A stretch of 64,000 bases of DNA from Marinobacter sp. es.042 (lineage in GTDB: Bacteria; Pseudomonadota; Gammaproteobacteria; Pseudomonadales; Oleiphilaceae): assembly GCF_900188315.1 (NCBI RefSeq), contig NZ_LT897781.1:1860001-1924000 (forward strand), given 5' to 3'. Shown here piece by piece: positions 36,215 through 45,409 of the stretch. A program made the position numbers and the translations under genes. The notes under the pieces are model-generated. The model saw only the letters and a program-made list of their open reading frames with translations. It was not told the origin of the DNA and did no database searches. Every line of letters begins with the position of its first letter. Position 1 is the stretch's first letter.

Positions 36215-37591
36215 TTAGTGCTCTTCTGAGGCTTTCACGCCCGGCGCTTCCGGGTCGGCGGTAAAGCCAAGCAATTTGGTGCGTTCAATCAGGAAATAGA
36301 GGACGGCGCCGGTGGCCAGGCCCCAGCCAGCGCCATAGACGGCCAGAACAACGCCCATGGTGCCGGCAATGCCACGCTCGGTGTTATTCTCCAGCTGCTC
36401 CAGCCCTACCATCAGGCAGATATAGCCAGTCAGCAGCAGTGTCAGTGACAGGGCAATCGGCAGCACCGGTTGAAAGAAGCTCACCAGCGGCAGAACGAAA
36501 AGGGCAATAAACCCCGTAATCCAGAAAGTACCGCCGCCACTGTAGATGGAGTCCATGGCGTTACGACCGTACTTGTAGCGCTCGGCCATGGTGGCAGTGA
36601 CAGCCGTCCAGATCGGGCCCGCCAGCCCCGGATAGGGTGCGAAGAACGCGTGGCCACCATTGCGGATAGCGGTTACCAGATGCACCCGGTCGATGCTGTT
36701 ATCGATATCTTCGTCTTTGCGTAGATGATCAACGCGGTTCATCAATGACTGGCCGACCACGATATCGCCGAAGGCAATCACGTAGGCGATCACCGCCGTG
36801 GGAATGGCGTACAGGAAGACGTTGGCATCCGGGAATCCGACGGCGAACGGCAGGTAGTTCCACAGCTCATCAAACGCGGGTTTGGTGATGCCCCACTCCA
36901 CATTGGGCACCTCGTATTCGCCAGTGGCAAAGCCAACCAGGATCGCAACCACCATACCCGGCACCATGCCGTAGTTGGCAATCTTGCGGGCGATTGAATT
37001 GCTTTCCACAAAACCTTTGAACGATACCGAGAACATCAGGTAGAGGCACACCAGGCCACCGATGATCAGGGAGATCGGCGTGTTGGCGAGACGGCCGCCT
37101 GCCTCAATCTCACCCATCAGGGCGGCGATACCGGCACCGATGATAATCCCGCCTTTCATGGAACGGGGAATCAGCTCCACCAGTTTGCTGCCCAGGCGGG
37201 TAATGCCCAGAACCAGGAAGATAATGAACACCAGGAACTGCAGCGCGAACAGCGCCTGAATTGCCTCGGGACCCGGTTCGTAGTCGCTCAGGAACAGCAG
37301 AACCACAGGAATCCCTGGCGTAATCCAGCCCGGAACCAGGGGAACACCCAGCAGTGCCGGCAACATGAAACCGATACCACAGATCACCACGTAAGCCAGA
37401 GCCACGTCGTAGGGCACACCCAGGTATTTCTCAAGAAGGGGAATCATCGCCAGGCTGACCACGAACATGATCAGGGCCTGCACCATCTCCGCAAATTCCC
37501 AGCGGTAGTGGACAAACGGCAAGCGAACCTTGAAGGGACCCGCCGGCCAGTATGGCTGCTCTTCCCCATTCTTTCGGTGAAACATTTGCAT
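36215..37591 (-). CDS. NCS2/SLC23-like permease with atypical signature
   Basis: The 458-residue inner-membrane protein has 12-14 hydrophobic segments with the fold of the xanthine/uracil (NCS2, SLC23) family. The tell-tale region is YVIAFGDIVVGQSLMNRVDH, followed after 50 residues by PYPGLAGPIWTAVT. In classical members that place has the Q/E/P-N-x-G-x4-T signature. Here it reads P-G-L-A-G-P-I-W-T, so nucleobase transport is unlikely. It lies 95 bases downstream of an acyl-CoA ligase gene on the same strand, so import of a carboxylic acid for CoA activation is a reasonable inference. Confidence 0.78.
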   Translation of the reverse strand: MQMFHRKNGEEQPYWPAGPFKVRLPFVHYRWEFAEMVQALIMFVVSLAMIPLLEKYLGVPYDVALAYVVICGIGFMLPALLGVPLVPGWITPGIPVVLLFLSDYEPGPEAIQALFALQFLVFIIFLVLGITRLGSKLVELIPRSMKGGIIIGAGIAALMGEIEAGGRLANTPISLIIGGLVCLYLMFSVSFKGFVESNSIARKIANYGMVPGMVVAILVGFATGEYEVPNVEWGITKPAFDELWNYLPFAVGFPDANVFLYAIPTAVIAYVIAFGDIVVGQSLMNRVDHLRKDEDIDNSIDRVHLVTAIRNGGHAFFAPYPGLAGPIWTAVTATMAERYKYGRNAMDSIYSGGGTFWITGFIALFVLPLVSFFQPVLPIALSLTLLLTGYICLMVGLEQLENNTERGIAGTMGVVLAVYGAGWGLATGAVLYFLIERTKLLGFTADPEAPGVKASEEH

Positions 37592-37653
37592 AAAAAGGTC
37601 TCCGGGCTCACGCGGCGCGTGTGCCTGACAGCGTTGTTTTTCTGGTTAAAGCC

Positions 37654-37676
37654 GGCTGCGCCAGGACGGCGCAGCC
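37654..37676 (-). promoter_or_regulatory. Intercistronic hairpin between acyl-CoA ligase and permease
   Basis: GGCTGCGCC (37654-37662) and its exact complement (37668-37676) surround AGGAC, 10 bases after the ligase stop. No T-run follows on the minus strand, so partial read-through into the permease gene is expected. Confidence 0.5.
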
Positions 37677-37686
37677 GATCGGGGGA

Positions 37687-39315
37687 TCAGTCCAGTTCTT
37701 TGGCCTGGTCCCTCAGCACGAACTTCTGGATCTTGCCCGTGGAGGTCTTGGGCAGCTCCGAGAAGACGATGGTCTTCGGTACCTTGAACCGGGCCAGATG
37801 CTCGCGACAGAAGTTGATGATGTCTTCTTCGCTGACATCACCGGCTTCCGGCTTCAGGGTCACAAAGGCGCAGGGGGTTTCGCCCCACTTCTCGTCCGGC
37901 CGGGCAACCACAGCTGCCTCAAGCACAGCCGGGTGGCGGTAAAGGGTATCCTCAACCTCAATGGTGGAAATGTTCTCACCGCCGGAGATGATGATGTCCT
38001 TCAGCCGGTCCTTGATCTCCATGTAGCCGTCTTCGTGCCATACCGCCAGGTCGCCGGTGTGGAACCAGCCACCCCGGAAGGCCTCTTCGGTGGCTTTGGG
38101 GTTCTTCAGGTAGCCCTTCATCACCGTATTGCCGCGCAGGAAAATCTCACCGATGGTTTTGCCGTCTTTGGGCACTGGCTCCATGGTGTTCGGGTCGCCG
38201 ACCATCGTGCCTGCCAGAGTGTGATAGCGAACGCCCTGACGGGCCTTTTTCCGGGCACGATCATGCAGTGGCAGCGCATCCCACTCGGATTTCCAGGCAC
38301 AAACGGTTACCGGGCCATAGACTTCGGTCAGGCCGTAAACGTGAGTCACCTGGATGCCCATTTCCTCGATGGCACCAATAACCTGCGCGGGGGGTGCCGC
38401 GCCTGCTGTCATGGACTTCACGTCGTGATCAATGCCGGCCTTGGCGGATTCCGGCACGTTCAGCAATGCGTTAAGCACAATCGGGGCGCCACACATGTGG
38501 GTAACCTGATGATCCCGGATCAGCTGCAGAATCTTCTCGGGATCAACCCGGCGCAGGCAGACGTGAGTACCGGCCATGGCGGTGATGGTCCAGGGGAAAC
38601 ACCAACCGTTGCAATGGAACATCGGCAAGGTCCACAGGTACACCGGGTGCATGTCCATGGACCAGACAGTCTGGTTGCCGATGGCATTGATGTAGGCGCC
38701 ACGGTGATGATAAACCACACCTTTTGGATTGCCGGTAGTGCCGGAAGTGTAGTTCAGAGAGATAGCATCCCACTCGTTCTCCGGGAAGCTCCACTGGAAT
38801 GCCGGATCCCCTTCCTGAAGGAACGCCTCGTAATCCAGATCACTGACCTGAACACCCTCGCCATACTCTGGATCGTCCACATCGATCACCAGGGGCTTGG
38901 TGTCCAGCCGGCTGACGGCATCCCTGATCACCTCACCGAACTCCCGGTCGGCAATCACAACCTTGGCCTCACCGTGATCCAGCATGAAGGCGATGGCCTC
39001 AGCGTCCAGGCGAACGTTCAGGGTGTTCAGCACCGCGCCAATCATGGGCACCCCGAAATGGGCTTCCACCATCGCGGGAATATTCGGAAGCATGACGGCA
39101 ACGGTATCACCGCGTCCGATGCCGCGCCCTTTGAGGGCTGATGCCAGACGGCGGCAACGTTCGTAGGTCTGCGACCAGTTGTAACGGATGGCGCCGTGAA
39201 TGACGGCGGGATACTCCGGATAAACCGTGGCGGTACGTTCGATGAAATCAACGGGGGATTGAACGGCGTAGTTGGCGTCGACGGGCGCCAGGCCTTCATC
39301 AAATATCGAGGTCAT
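37687..39315 (-). CDS. AMP-dependent acyl-CoA ligase (fatty/alkanoate-CoA type)
   Basis: This enzyme activates a carboxylic acid to its CoA thioester through an acyl-adenylate. The 542-residue product contains the P-loop YTSGTTGNPKGV (189-200), the aromatic/Gly region LPMFHCNGWCFPWTI, the adenylate-binding HVYGLTEVYGP, the hinge WFHTGDLAVWHEDGYMEIKD and the C-terminal catalytic Lys in TSTGKIQKFVL. It is closest in pattern to the DmdB/plant-type acyl-activating ligases acting on short to medium chains. It is divergent from a sensor kinase/regulator pair that may control it, and upstream of the permease gene. Confidence 0.93.
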   Translation of the reverse strand: MTSIFDEGLAPVDANYAVQSPVDFIERTATVYPEYPAVIHGAIRYNWSQTYERCRRLASALKGRGIGRGDTVAVMLPNIPAMVEAHFGVPMIGAVLNTLNVRLDAEAIAFMLDHGEAKVVIADREFGEVIRDAVSRLDTKPLVIDVDDPEYGEGVQVSDLDYEAFLQEGDPAFQWSFPENEWDAISLNYTSGTTGNPKGVVYHHRGAYINAIGNQTVWSMDMHPVYLWTLPMFHCNGWCFPWTITAMAGTHVCLRRVDPEKILQLIRDHQVTHMCGAPIVLNALLNVPESAKAGIDHDVKSMTAGAAPPAQVIGAIEEMGIQVTHVYGLTEVYGPVTVCAWKSEWDALPLHDRARKKARQGVRYHTLAGTMVGDPNTMEPVPKDGKTIGEIFLRGNTVMKGYLKNPKATEEAFRGGWFHTGDLAVWHEDGYMEIKDRLKDIIISGGENISTIEVEDTLYRHPAVLEAAVVARPDEKWGETPCAFVTLKPEAGDVSEEDIINFCREHLARFKVPKTIVFSELPKTSTGKIQKFVLRDQAKELD

Positions 39316-39424
39316 TGCGTGGTCCTCTTGAGTACTGTTGTTCTTATGGCGTATTCAGGAATATCGCTAAACTAGCTATACTTCGGGCTGGTCAGAATAG
39401 TATTGGATAGCAAAAACACTAGAA

Positions 39425-39458
39425 ACTATACCAACGTATTATAGTTAATTTACTATAA
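39425..39458. promoter_or_regulatory. TATAGT inverted/direct repeats in the ligase-kinase intergenic region
   Basis: A perfect palindrome TTATAGT-N6-ACTATAA (39439-39458) ends 9 bases before the kinase ATG, and a further ACTATA half-site lies at 39425-39430. GCTATA (39375-39380) is a weaker copy nearer the ligase gene. These AT-rich sites between divergent genes are candidate operators for the response regulator encoded downstream. Confidence 0.45.
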
Positions 39459-39467
39459 CGATAAGCC

Positions 39468-40982
39468 ATGAACGATTTTTCCACTCCAAGTGTATTTAGT
39501 TTGCATGACGCCGACCCGCAACCCGAGTTGATCCTGGATGCGACAGGCAGCGTTCTGGAGGGCAACCTGGCCAGCCTTCATCTTTGCCAGAACGCCAACC
39601 TGACCTCGCTGTTCCATCTGCTGCCGATCAACGTTCAGGCGCTCGTGAAGTCGTCCCTGGAGCAGGAACGATCGATCGAGAATGTGGAAGCCAGAATCCC
39701 GGCAGACACCACCGAGCGTTTCCTGATGTGGACGTTCATCCCCGATATCGGGAGCTCGACGGTTCTGGCGCGGGCCAGAGACGCTACAGACGAAATCATC
39801 AACCGGGAAGAAGCGACCCGCTCCAACCGTCTTTACCGGCTGATTACCGAGAACACCACCGACCTCATTTCCCGCCATGCCCCGGACGGACGGTTTATCG
39901 ATGCCACGCCCGCATCCTGGCGGCTGCTGGGCTACTGGCCGGAAGAACTGAGGGGTAAGCCTCTGGAAGAAATTTTCCGGGGCGATCAGGTGGTTCAGAA
40001 GCTGGCTGAAACCCGCAACCAGCTACGGGACGACGGCTACGCCACCATGACCCTGGAGATCATTCACCGGGACGGTTCCCGCCGCTGGTTCGAGATTGCC
40101 AGCAGGGCCATTCGGGAAACCTACACTGGCGCTGTGATTGAGGTCATCAGCGTATCCCGGGATATCACCGCCCGGGTAGAGTCCGAGGAGAACAACCGCA
40201 GGCTGGCCGACGAACTCGCCCACACCGCCAGGCTTGCCACTCTGGGGGAGCTTGCCTCAAGCATTGCCCACGAGATGAACCAGCCATTGGCCACCATCGT
40301 GAACTTTGCGAGCGCCAGCCAGCGCTATCTTAAAAGCGCCCGAACCAATCCCGAATGCCTCGACCGAGTGGACGACGGCCTCCAGAAGATTGTTCACCAT
40401 GCCAACCGGGCCTCGGAGGTCATCAAGCGTTTGCGAGCCTTCCTTCGCAAGGGCCAGAAGCGCACCGCACCAATCGCACTGAACGAAGTCGTCAGCAACG
40501 TCGCCCGCCTTTGCCAGTGGGAGGCCGAGAAAAACAAGGTGCAGATCCGCGAGAATCTGGCCTGTTGTGCGCCCGTCATCACCGCCGACCCGGTGTTGCT
40601 GGAACAGGTGCTAATCAATCTGATCCGTAACGGTATCGAAGCCACCGTTGAGGCTCGCGGTGAGGATAACCCGGGCCCACACTCGCAGATCGCCATAACG
40701 ACCTGCATCAACGATCAGAACGAAACCCTGATTGAGGTTATCGACGAAGGCCCGGGGCTCGACGCGCAGGGCATTCGCCAGATGTTCCAGCCGTTCTATA
40801 CCAGTAAGCCCCAGGGACTTGGCCTGGGGCTCTCGATGAGCCGTTCGATTATCGAAGGCTTTGGCGGCTTCCTGGACGCCAGGCCGGCAGCGACGGGCGG
40901 ACTCTCCCTGATCTGCCGTTTCCCGGCCAGCCCGAGCTACAAGAACAGAAACCCGAACACGGAGATGCAGCCAGATGAGTGA
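39468..40982 (+). CDS. PAS-containing sensor histidine kinase
   Basis: The 504-residue cytoplasmic kinase has a degenerate N-terminal PAS-like region (about 10-115). A clear PAS domain with PAC follows (about 120-240, containing RHAPDGRFIDATPASWRLLG and VISVSRDITAR). HisKA with the His in SSIAHEMNQPLATIVNFA and HATPase_c (NLIRNGIEAT, DEGPGL, GLGLGLSMSRSIIEGFGG) complete it. No transmembrane segment is present, so it should sense an internal metabolite. Only weak ribosome-binding sequence precedes the ATG. It overlaps the regulator gene by 8 bases. Confidence 0.93.
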   Translation: MNDFSTPSVFSLHDADPQPELILDATGSVLEGNLASLHLCQNANLTSLFHLLPINVQALVKSSLEQERSIENVEARIPADTTERFLMWTFIPDIGSSTVLARARDATDEIINREEATRSNRLYRLITENTTDLISRHAPDGRFIDATPASWRLLGYWPEELRGKPLEEIFRGDQVVQKLAETRNQLRDDGYATMTLEIIHRDGSRRWFEIASRAIRETYTGAVIEVISVSRDITARVESEENNRRLADELAHTARLATLGELASSIAHEMNQPLATIVNFASASQRYLKSARTNPECLDRVDDGLQKIVHHANRASEVIKRLRAFLRKGQKRTAPIALNEVVSNVARLCQWEAEKNKVQIRENLACCAPVITADPVLLEQVLINLIRNGIEATVEARGEDNPGPHSQIAITTCINDQNETLIEVIDEGPGLDAQGIRQMFQPFYTSKPQGLGLGLSMSRSIIEGFGGFLDARPAATGGLSLICRFPASPSYKNRNPNTEMQPDE

Positions 40983-41631
40983 TCAAGCGACACCGGAAGC
41001 CACCACCGTCTACGTGGTTGACGACGACGCCGGCATGCTGGAATCCACCCAGTGGTTGCTGGAATCGGTCGGCTTGAACGTGGAAGCCTACAGCGACGGC
41101 CGGAAATTCCTGGATGCGGTTGGCAACAAGAAAGCAGGATGCGTGGTTCTGGATGTGCGGATGCCCGGCCTGGGCGGCCTGAACGTTCAGGAGGAGCTTC
41201 AGAAGCGGGAGCTGGACCTGCCGATCATCTTTGTCTCCGGGCACGCCGACGTACCCATTGTGGTGAGAGCGTTCAAGTCCGGGGCCTTCGATTTCATCGA
41301 GAAGCCTTTCAATGAACAACTGCTCCTGGACAGCGTCCAACAGGCGCTGCAGGAACATCAGCAGTCCGCTCCACAATTGCAGGGCGATGAGGCGACCGAA
41401 GCCCTGCTGGCCACTCTCACCCGCCGTGAACGGGACGTGTTCCTGCCACTGGCCCAGGGCTACACGAGCCGGGAAATCGCAGAACAGCTGGATGTCAGTG
41501 TCAAGACGATTGATCTCTACCGGGCACGAGTCATGAAACGCCTGGGCGCCGACCGCCTGCCGGATGTGACCGGCACCGCCATTGCCGCCGGCCTGCTAGA
41601 TCCGCTGGACCTGCGTGGCGAGAAGAACTGA
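40975..41631 (+). CDS. FixJ-type response regulator
   Basis: The 218-residue regulator has a receiver domain (VYVVDDDAGMLESTQ, phosphoacceptor Asp in CVVLDVRMPGLGGL, Lys in FDFIEKPF) and a C-terminal LuxR-type helix-turn-helix (LTRRERDVFLPLAQGYTSRE and IAEQLDVSVKTIDLYRARVM). It overlaps the kinase gene and is translated with it. The likely target is the divergent acyl-CoA ligase-permease unit, by analogy with kinase/FixJ-type pairs that control acyl-CoA synthetase genes in other gammaproteobacteria. Confidence 0.93.
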   Translation: MSDQATPEATTVYVVDDDAGMLESTQWLLESVGLNVEAYSDGRKFLDAVGNKKAGCVVLDVRMPGLGGLNVQEELQKRELDLPIIFVSGHADVPIVVRAFKSGAFDFIEKPFNEQLLLDSVQQALQEHQQSAPQLQGDEATEALLATLTRRERDVFLPLAQGYTSREIAEQLDVSVKTIDLYRARVMKRLGADRLPDVTGTAIAAGLLDPLDLRGEKN

Positions 41632-41637
41632 ACGGCA

Positions 41638-43053
41638 CTAACGCGCCGAAGACTGGACGTCGTGCGCCAACACTCCCAGCCTGGCCACGGCATGCTCGAT
41701 GCGCTCACACCAGGGGTTGGCGCTGTTCAGTCTCAGGCAATTGTCGTATTTGTCGGCGGTCGAGAACATCAGCCCCGGCGCCACGTTGATATCCTCCGCC
41801 CTGGCCTTGTGGTAAACCTCGGTGCCGGAAACGCCGTCGGGCAACTGGACCCATAGCACAAACCCACCCTGGGGACGGCTCACTGCCGTACCTTCCGGGA
41901 AGGCCCTGGCCACAGAAGTCCGCATCCGTTCGGTGGCTTCGCGATAGTGCTGCCGGGCTGAACGGAGGTAGCGATCATAGCCGCCCTGCTCCAGAAAATG
42001 CGCTACCGCCATCTGTGGAATCGATGACGTGGCCAGATTAACAAAATACTTGTGCTGCCTGGCGCTGGCCATATGCCGCCCCGGCACCATCCAGCCCAGC
42101 CGCAGGCCAGGTGAAATAGTCTTCGAAAACGAACTGCAATAAATCACATTGTCCGCCCGGTCAAAGGCCTTGGCCGGTTTCGGCCGGTCCCCGGTGTGAT
42201 GAAGGTCGCCGTAGATGTCGTCCTCGATCAGCGGAACAGCCGCTGCCGCCAGCATGGAGACCAGCTGCTTCTTGCGCTCGTCGGACATTTGCGCACCCAT
42301 GGGGTTGCTGTGATTGGTCACGACCACACAGGCTTTGAGGGGCCACTGTTCCAGGGCCAGTTGCAGGCCTTCAAGGCTCAGACCCTCGGAAGGATGCGCT
42401 GGAATTTCAATGACCTTCAGCCCGACCACTTCCAGAGCCTGAAGAATGCCGGGAAAAGACGGCGATTCCACGGCCACAATATCGCCGGGCTGGGTCACCG
42501 CCCTCAGCGCCAGTATGATCGCCTCCTGGGCACCGTTGGTGGCCAGCACGTCATCCGGCGTTACCGGCACCCCGAGGGTCGCCATCCGCTGGGCGATCTG
42601 CCGCCGGAACGATTCCTTGCCGGGAAAGGCATAGTCCAGGGTTTCCAGGCCCCGGCGTGCCGCCCAGAGCGTGCTGTGCTGGATCTGCCGGAGCGGGAGG
42701 TAATCCGGATGGGGAATCGCCGTGGCCAGGGGCACCATGCGCTTCTGCTCGTCGGCGCAAAGGTCCAAGGCCATCTCCCGGGCGCTGACCGGAACGGGAC
42801 GGCTGCGGTGCCGGCGCATCACCGGCTCCGGCGCATCCACGGTCGGCAGCCGTACGAAATAACCACTGCGCTCCCGGGCCTGCAGGAAGCCCCGGGCCTC
42901 CAACGTCTGGTGTGCCTGGAGGATGGTCGAGATGCTAACACCGAACTGCCGGCTCAACTGTCGCACGCCAGGTAGCCGTTCGCCATCCCGGTACACGCCT
43001 TCATGAATCAGCCCCTGAAGCTGGTCCGCTACCTGGTTGTAGAGAATGCCCAT
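41638..43053 (-). CDS. MocR-type regulator (GntR DNA-binding domain fused to PLP aminotransferase domain)
   Basis: The 471-residue protein begins with a winged helix of the GntR family (LQGLIHEGVYRDGERLPGVR, then QFGVSISTILQAHQTLEARG). It continues as a fold-type I aminotransferase (about 95-465) with the PLP Lys in CSSFSKTISPGLRLGW and the conserved ATNGAQEAI. MocR proteins sense amino acids or vitamin B6 through the PLP domain. It is divergent from phzF, with a clear set of repeats between the two. The stop lies 6 bases from that of the convergent response regulator. Confidence 0.94.
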   Translation of the reverse strand: MGILYNQVADQLQGLIHEGVYRDGERLPGVRQLSRQFGVSISTILQAHQTLEARGFLQARERSGYFVRLPTVDAPEPVMRRHRSRPVPVSAREMALDLCADEQKRMVPLATAIPHPDYLPLRQIQHSTLWAARRGLETLDYAFPGKESFRRQIAQRMATLGVPVTPDDVLATNGAQEAIILALRAVTQPGDIVAVESPSFPGILQALEVVGLKVIEIPAHPSEGLSLEGLQLALEQWPLKACVVVTNHSNPMGAQMSDERKKQLVSMLAAAAVPLIEDDIYGDLHHTGDRPKPAKAFDRADNVIYCSSFSKTISPGLRLGWMVPGRHMASARQHKYFVNLATSSIPQMAVAHFLEQGGYDRYLRSARQHYREATERMRTSVARAFPEGTAVSRPQGGFVLWVQLPDGVSGTEVYHKARAEDINVAPGLMFSTADKYDNCLRLNSANPWCERIEHAVARLGVLAHDVQSSAR

Positions 43054-43125
43054 TGCCCGTCCCTCGCCCGCGACGCCGTGTCAAGATAAGGATCTATTGC
43101 ACCAGAACCCGAGCTGTTCGGTGCA

Positions 43126-43184
43126 GTACAGATCGGCTCCGATATAACCGGTACAGATATCGTCAAGAGCACTCTGTACCGGTT
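43126..43184. promoter_or_regulatory. Operator set between MocR regulator and phzF
   Basis: A perfect 12-bp inverted repeat, AACCGGTACAGA (43146-43157) and TCTGTACCGGTT (43173-43184), has centres 27 bases apart. The half-site GTACAGAT also occurs at 43126-43133, 25 bases upstream of the copy at 43151-43158. Combined direct and inverted half-sites spanning several helical turns are what dimeric MocR regulators bind. A smaller inverted repeat (CAGATT 43191-43196 with AATCTG 43202-43207) follows toward phzF. Confidence 0.7.
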
Positions 43185-43292
43185 CAAAAACAGATTATCT
43201 GAATCTGTTATGGCAGTCAGACCTTTTCCTACAATAGGCTCGAAATCAGATAGCTCATCGAAACAAGCAGCTCTTTCAGAGGATAAAAGACC

Positions 43293-44096
43293 ATGACTTT
43301 ACCCATCTATCAGGTTGATGCGTTCACCAGCGAGGTGTTCGGTGGCAATCCGGCCGCGGTCATGCCGCTGGAGCAGTGGCTGCCAGATAACCTCATGCTC
43401 TCGCTTGCCGCGGAGAACAACCTCTCCGAAACAGCCTTTTTCGTGCCTCTTCAGGCCGGCGAGGACGCGGATTTCCATATCCGCTGGTTTACTCCGGGCA
43501 CAGAGGTACCACTGTGCGGCCATGCCACCCTGGCCAGCGCCTGGGTCATCTTCAACAAACTCGGCTGGGACAAAGAAAAAATCCGTTTCCGCTCCAAAAG
43601 CGGCCCGCTATCCGTCCGGCAATCCGACGACGGCTGGCTGGTACTCGATTTCCCGAATCTGGCCTACGACGAAGAGCCCACGCCGGCCCTGATTCGGGAA
43701 GCTCTGGAAAGCGCGCCTGATACAGCGTTTTTTGTTCCAAACGACACCAATTACATGGTGGTCCTGAAGGACGAAGACGCTGTGCGGTCTGCGCAACCGG
43801 ATCTACGCAAATTAAAGCAACTGGGCAACCAGGGGCTGATCATCACCGCACCTGGCAATAACTGCGATTTTGTCAGCCGCTATTTCGCGCCTGGCGCCGG
43901 CATTGATGAGGACCCGGTTACCGGTTCCATTCACAGCGTGCTGGTGCCTTACTGGTCAGACCAACTGGGCAAAACCGAGCTTGAGGCACGGCAGATTTCT
44001 GCCCGGGGCGGTGTACTTCGCTGCGAGTTAAAGGGGGATCGCGTCGACATTGCCGGCCAGGCAGCCTTCTTTATGGAAGGCGCGATTCATTTGTGA
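43293..44096 (+). CDS. PhzF family isomerase/epimerase-like protein
   Basis: The 267-residue protein belongs to the PhzF/YddE family with the diaminopimelate-epimerase-like double domain. Its features are IYQVDAFTSEVFGGNPAAV at the start, the catalytic Glu in NNLSETAFFV, CGHATLASAW and the C-terminal DEDPVTGSIHSVLVPYW. The family performs isomerisations of small acids, and the substrate of this member is unknown. Control by the divergent MocR protein suggests an amino-acid or amine-related substrate. TACAAT at 43230-43235 is a possible -10. Confidence 0.92.
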   Translation: MTLPIYQVDAFTSEVFGGNPAAVMPLEQWLPDNLMLSLAAENNLSETAFFVPLQAGEDADFHIRWFTPGTEVPLCGHATLASAWVIFNKLGWDKEKIRFRSKSGPLSVRQSDDGWLVLDFPNLAYDEEPTPALIREALESAPDTAFFVPNDTNYMVVLKDEDAVRSAQPDLRKLKQLGNQGLIITAPGNNCDFVSRYFAPGAGIDEDPVTGSIHSVLVPYWSDQLGKTELEARQISARGGVLRCELKGDRVDIAGQAAFFMEGAIHL

Positions 44097-44201
44097 GGCA
44101 CACTTGCAGAGTGCAAATGAAAAAACCGACATGGTCGCCGGTGATAGCTCTGACGGTCAGTTTCGTAAACTTACCCTCAATTCTGAAACAGAGGCGAAGT
44201 G

Positions 44202-45257
44202 ATGACAGCGACCAAAGCATTTGCAGCACAGTCACCAACGTCCGGCATGGCACCTCATACCATAGACCGCCGGGAGCCACGTCCCGATGACGTTGCGATC
44301 GAGATCGACTACTGCGGGGTCTGCCATACCGACATTCATTTTGCACAGAACGACTGGGGGATCACCGAGTATCCGGTTGTCCCCGGCCACGAAATTGTGG
44401 GGCGGGTCACGGCCGTTGGTCCCGATGTCAAAAGCTTTAACGTAGGCGATGTCGTCGGCGTCGGGTGCATGGTGGATTCCTGCCGTACCTGCTCAGCTTG
44501 TGAAGCAGGTCTGGAGCAGTACTGCAGCGAAGGCATGACCTCCACCTACAACGGCCAAGACCGCCACGATCACTCCATCACCTTTGGCGGCTATTCCGAG
44601 CGTATTACCGTCAGCGAACGGTTTGTCGTTCGCATTCCGGAAAAGCTGGATATCAAAGCCGCTGCGCCTCTGCTTTGCGCCGGCATCACCACCTACTCGC
44701 CGCTGCGCCATTATGGCGTCAAAGCGGGCCACAAGGTCGGTGTCATCGGCATGGGCGGTCTCGGTCACATGGGTGTTAAATTCGCCAGGGCACTTGGTGC
44801 GGAGGTGACCATTTTCACCCGCTCCGAGAGCAAGGTTGCGGAGGCGAAAAAGCAGGGTGCCGATCATGTAGTGATCTCCACCGATGAAGATCAGATGGCC
44901 GCAGCTGCTGAAACCTTTGACTTCATGCTGGACACGGTTCCGGTCCAGCACGATCTGAACCCTTACCTCAACTGCCTGAAGCACGATGGCACTCACATAC
45001 TGGTTGGCCTGCTGGAGCCGGTAGAGCCACCGGTAGAGGCTGGCGCCCTGGTATTCAAGCGCCGCGTTCTGGCCGGGTCGCTGATCGGTGGCATGCCGGA
45101 AACCCAGGAAGTTCTGGATTTCTGCGCAGAGCACGACATCAGCTGCGACGTCGAGATGCTCGACATAAACAACCTCAATGAGGCCTACGAGCGCATGAAA
45201 AAAGGCGACGTGAAGTATCGCTTCGTGATCGACATGCAAACCCTGAAAAACGGGTAG
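44202..45257 (+). CDS. yahK: Zinc-dependent alcohol dehydrogenase, YahK-like (NADPH aldehyde reductase type)
   Basis: The 351-residue medium-chain dehydrogenase closely follows E. coli YahK: DDVAIEIDYCGVCHTDIHFA, PGHEIVGRV, then VDSCRTCSACEAGLEQYC and GVIGMGGLGHMGVKFA. Catalytic zinc ligands are Cys41 and His63, and the structural-zinc cysteines are 94, 97, 100 and 108, all present. Enzymes of this subgroup mainly reduce aldehydes with NADPH. I take ATG 44202; a GTG lies directly before it. GAGG sits about 8 bases upstream. It follows phzF by 105 bases and may be transcribed separately. Confidence 0.94.
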   Translation: MTATKAFAAQSPTSGMAPHTIDRREPRPDDVAIEIDYCGVCHTDIHFAQNDWGITEYPVVPGHEIVGRVTAVGPDVKSFNVGDVVGVGCMVDSCRTCSACEAGLEQYCSEGMTSTYNGQDRHDHSITFGGYSERITVSERFVVRIPEKLDIKAAAPLLCAGITTYSPLRHYGVKAGHKVGVIGMGGLGHMGVKFARALGAEVTIFTRSESKVAEAKKQGADHVVISTDEDQMAAAAETFDFMLDTVPVQHDLNPYLNCLKHDGTHILVGLLEPVEPPVEAGALVFKRRVLAGSLIGGMPETQEVLDFCAEHDISCDVEMLDINNLNEAYERMKKGDVKYRFVIDMQTLKNG

Positions 45258-45269
45258 CTGCGCAAGGGC

Positions 45270-45305
45270 GACCGGGTCCCACGGGCCCGGTCTCCGACTC
45301 TTTTT
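45270..45305 (+). terminator. Possible terminator after the alcohol dehydrogenase
   Basis: GACCGGG (45270-45276) can pair with CCCGGTC (45286-45292), and five or six T follow (45301-45305) after a gap of 8 bases. The gap makes it a weak candidate. Confidence 0.4.
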
Positions 45306-45409
45306 CATCCCGCCACTTCATACGTGGTTACCCCGGCACCACAGACGCCAGCCCCCCATATCCGTATAATTCGCCCACTCAATGTTCGTACCCGGTTTGT
45401 GGTTACCCC

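Noticed and set aside
37621..39141. 506-codon plus-strand open frame antisense to the acyl-CoA ligase
   Set aside because: The ligase has all adenylation motifs; the antisense frame has none.
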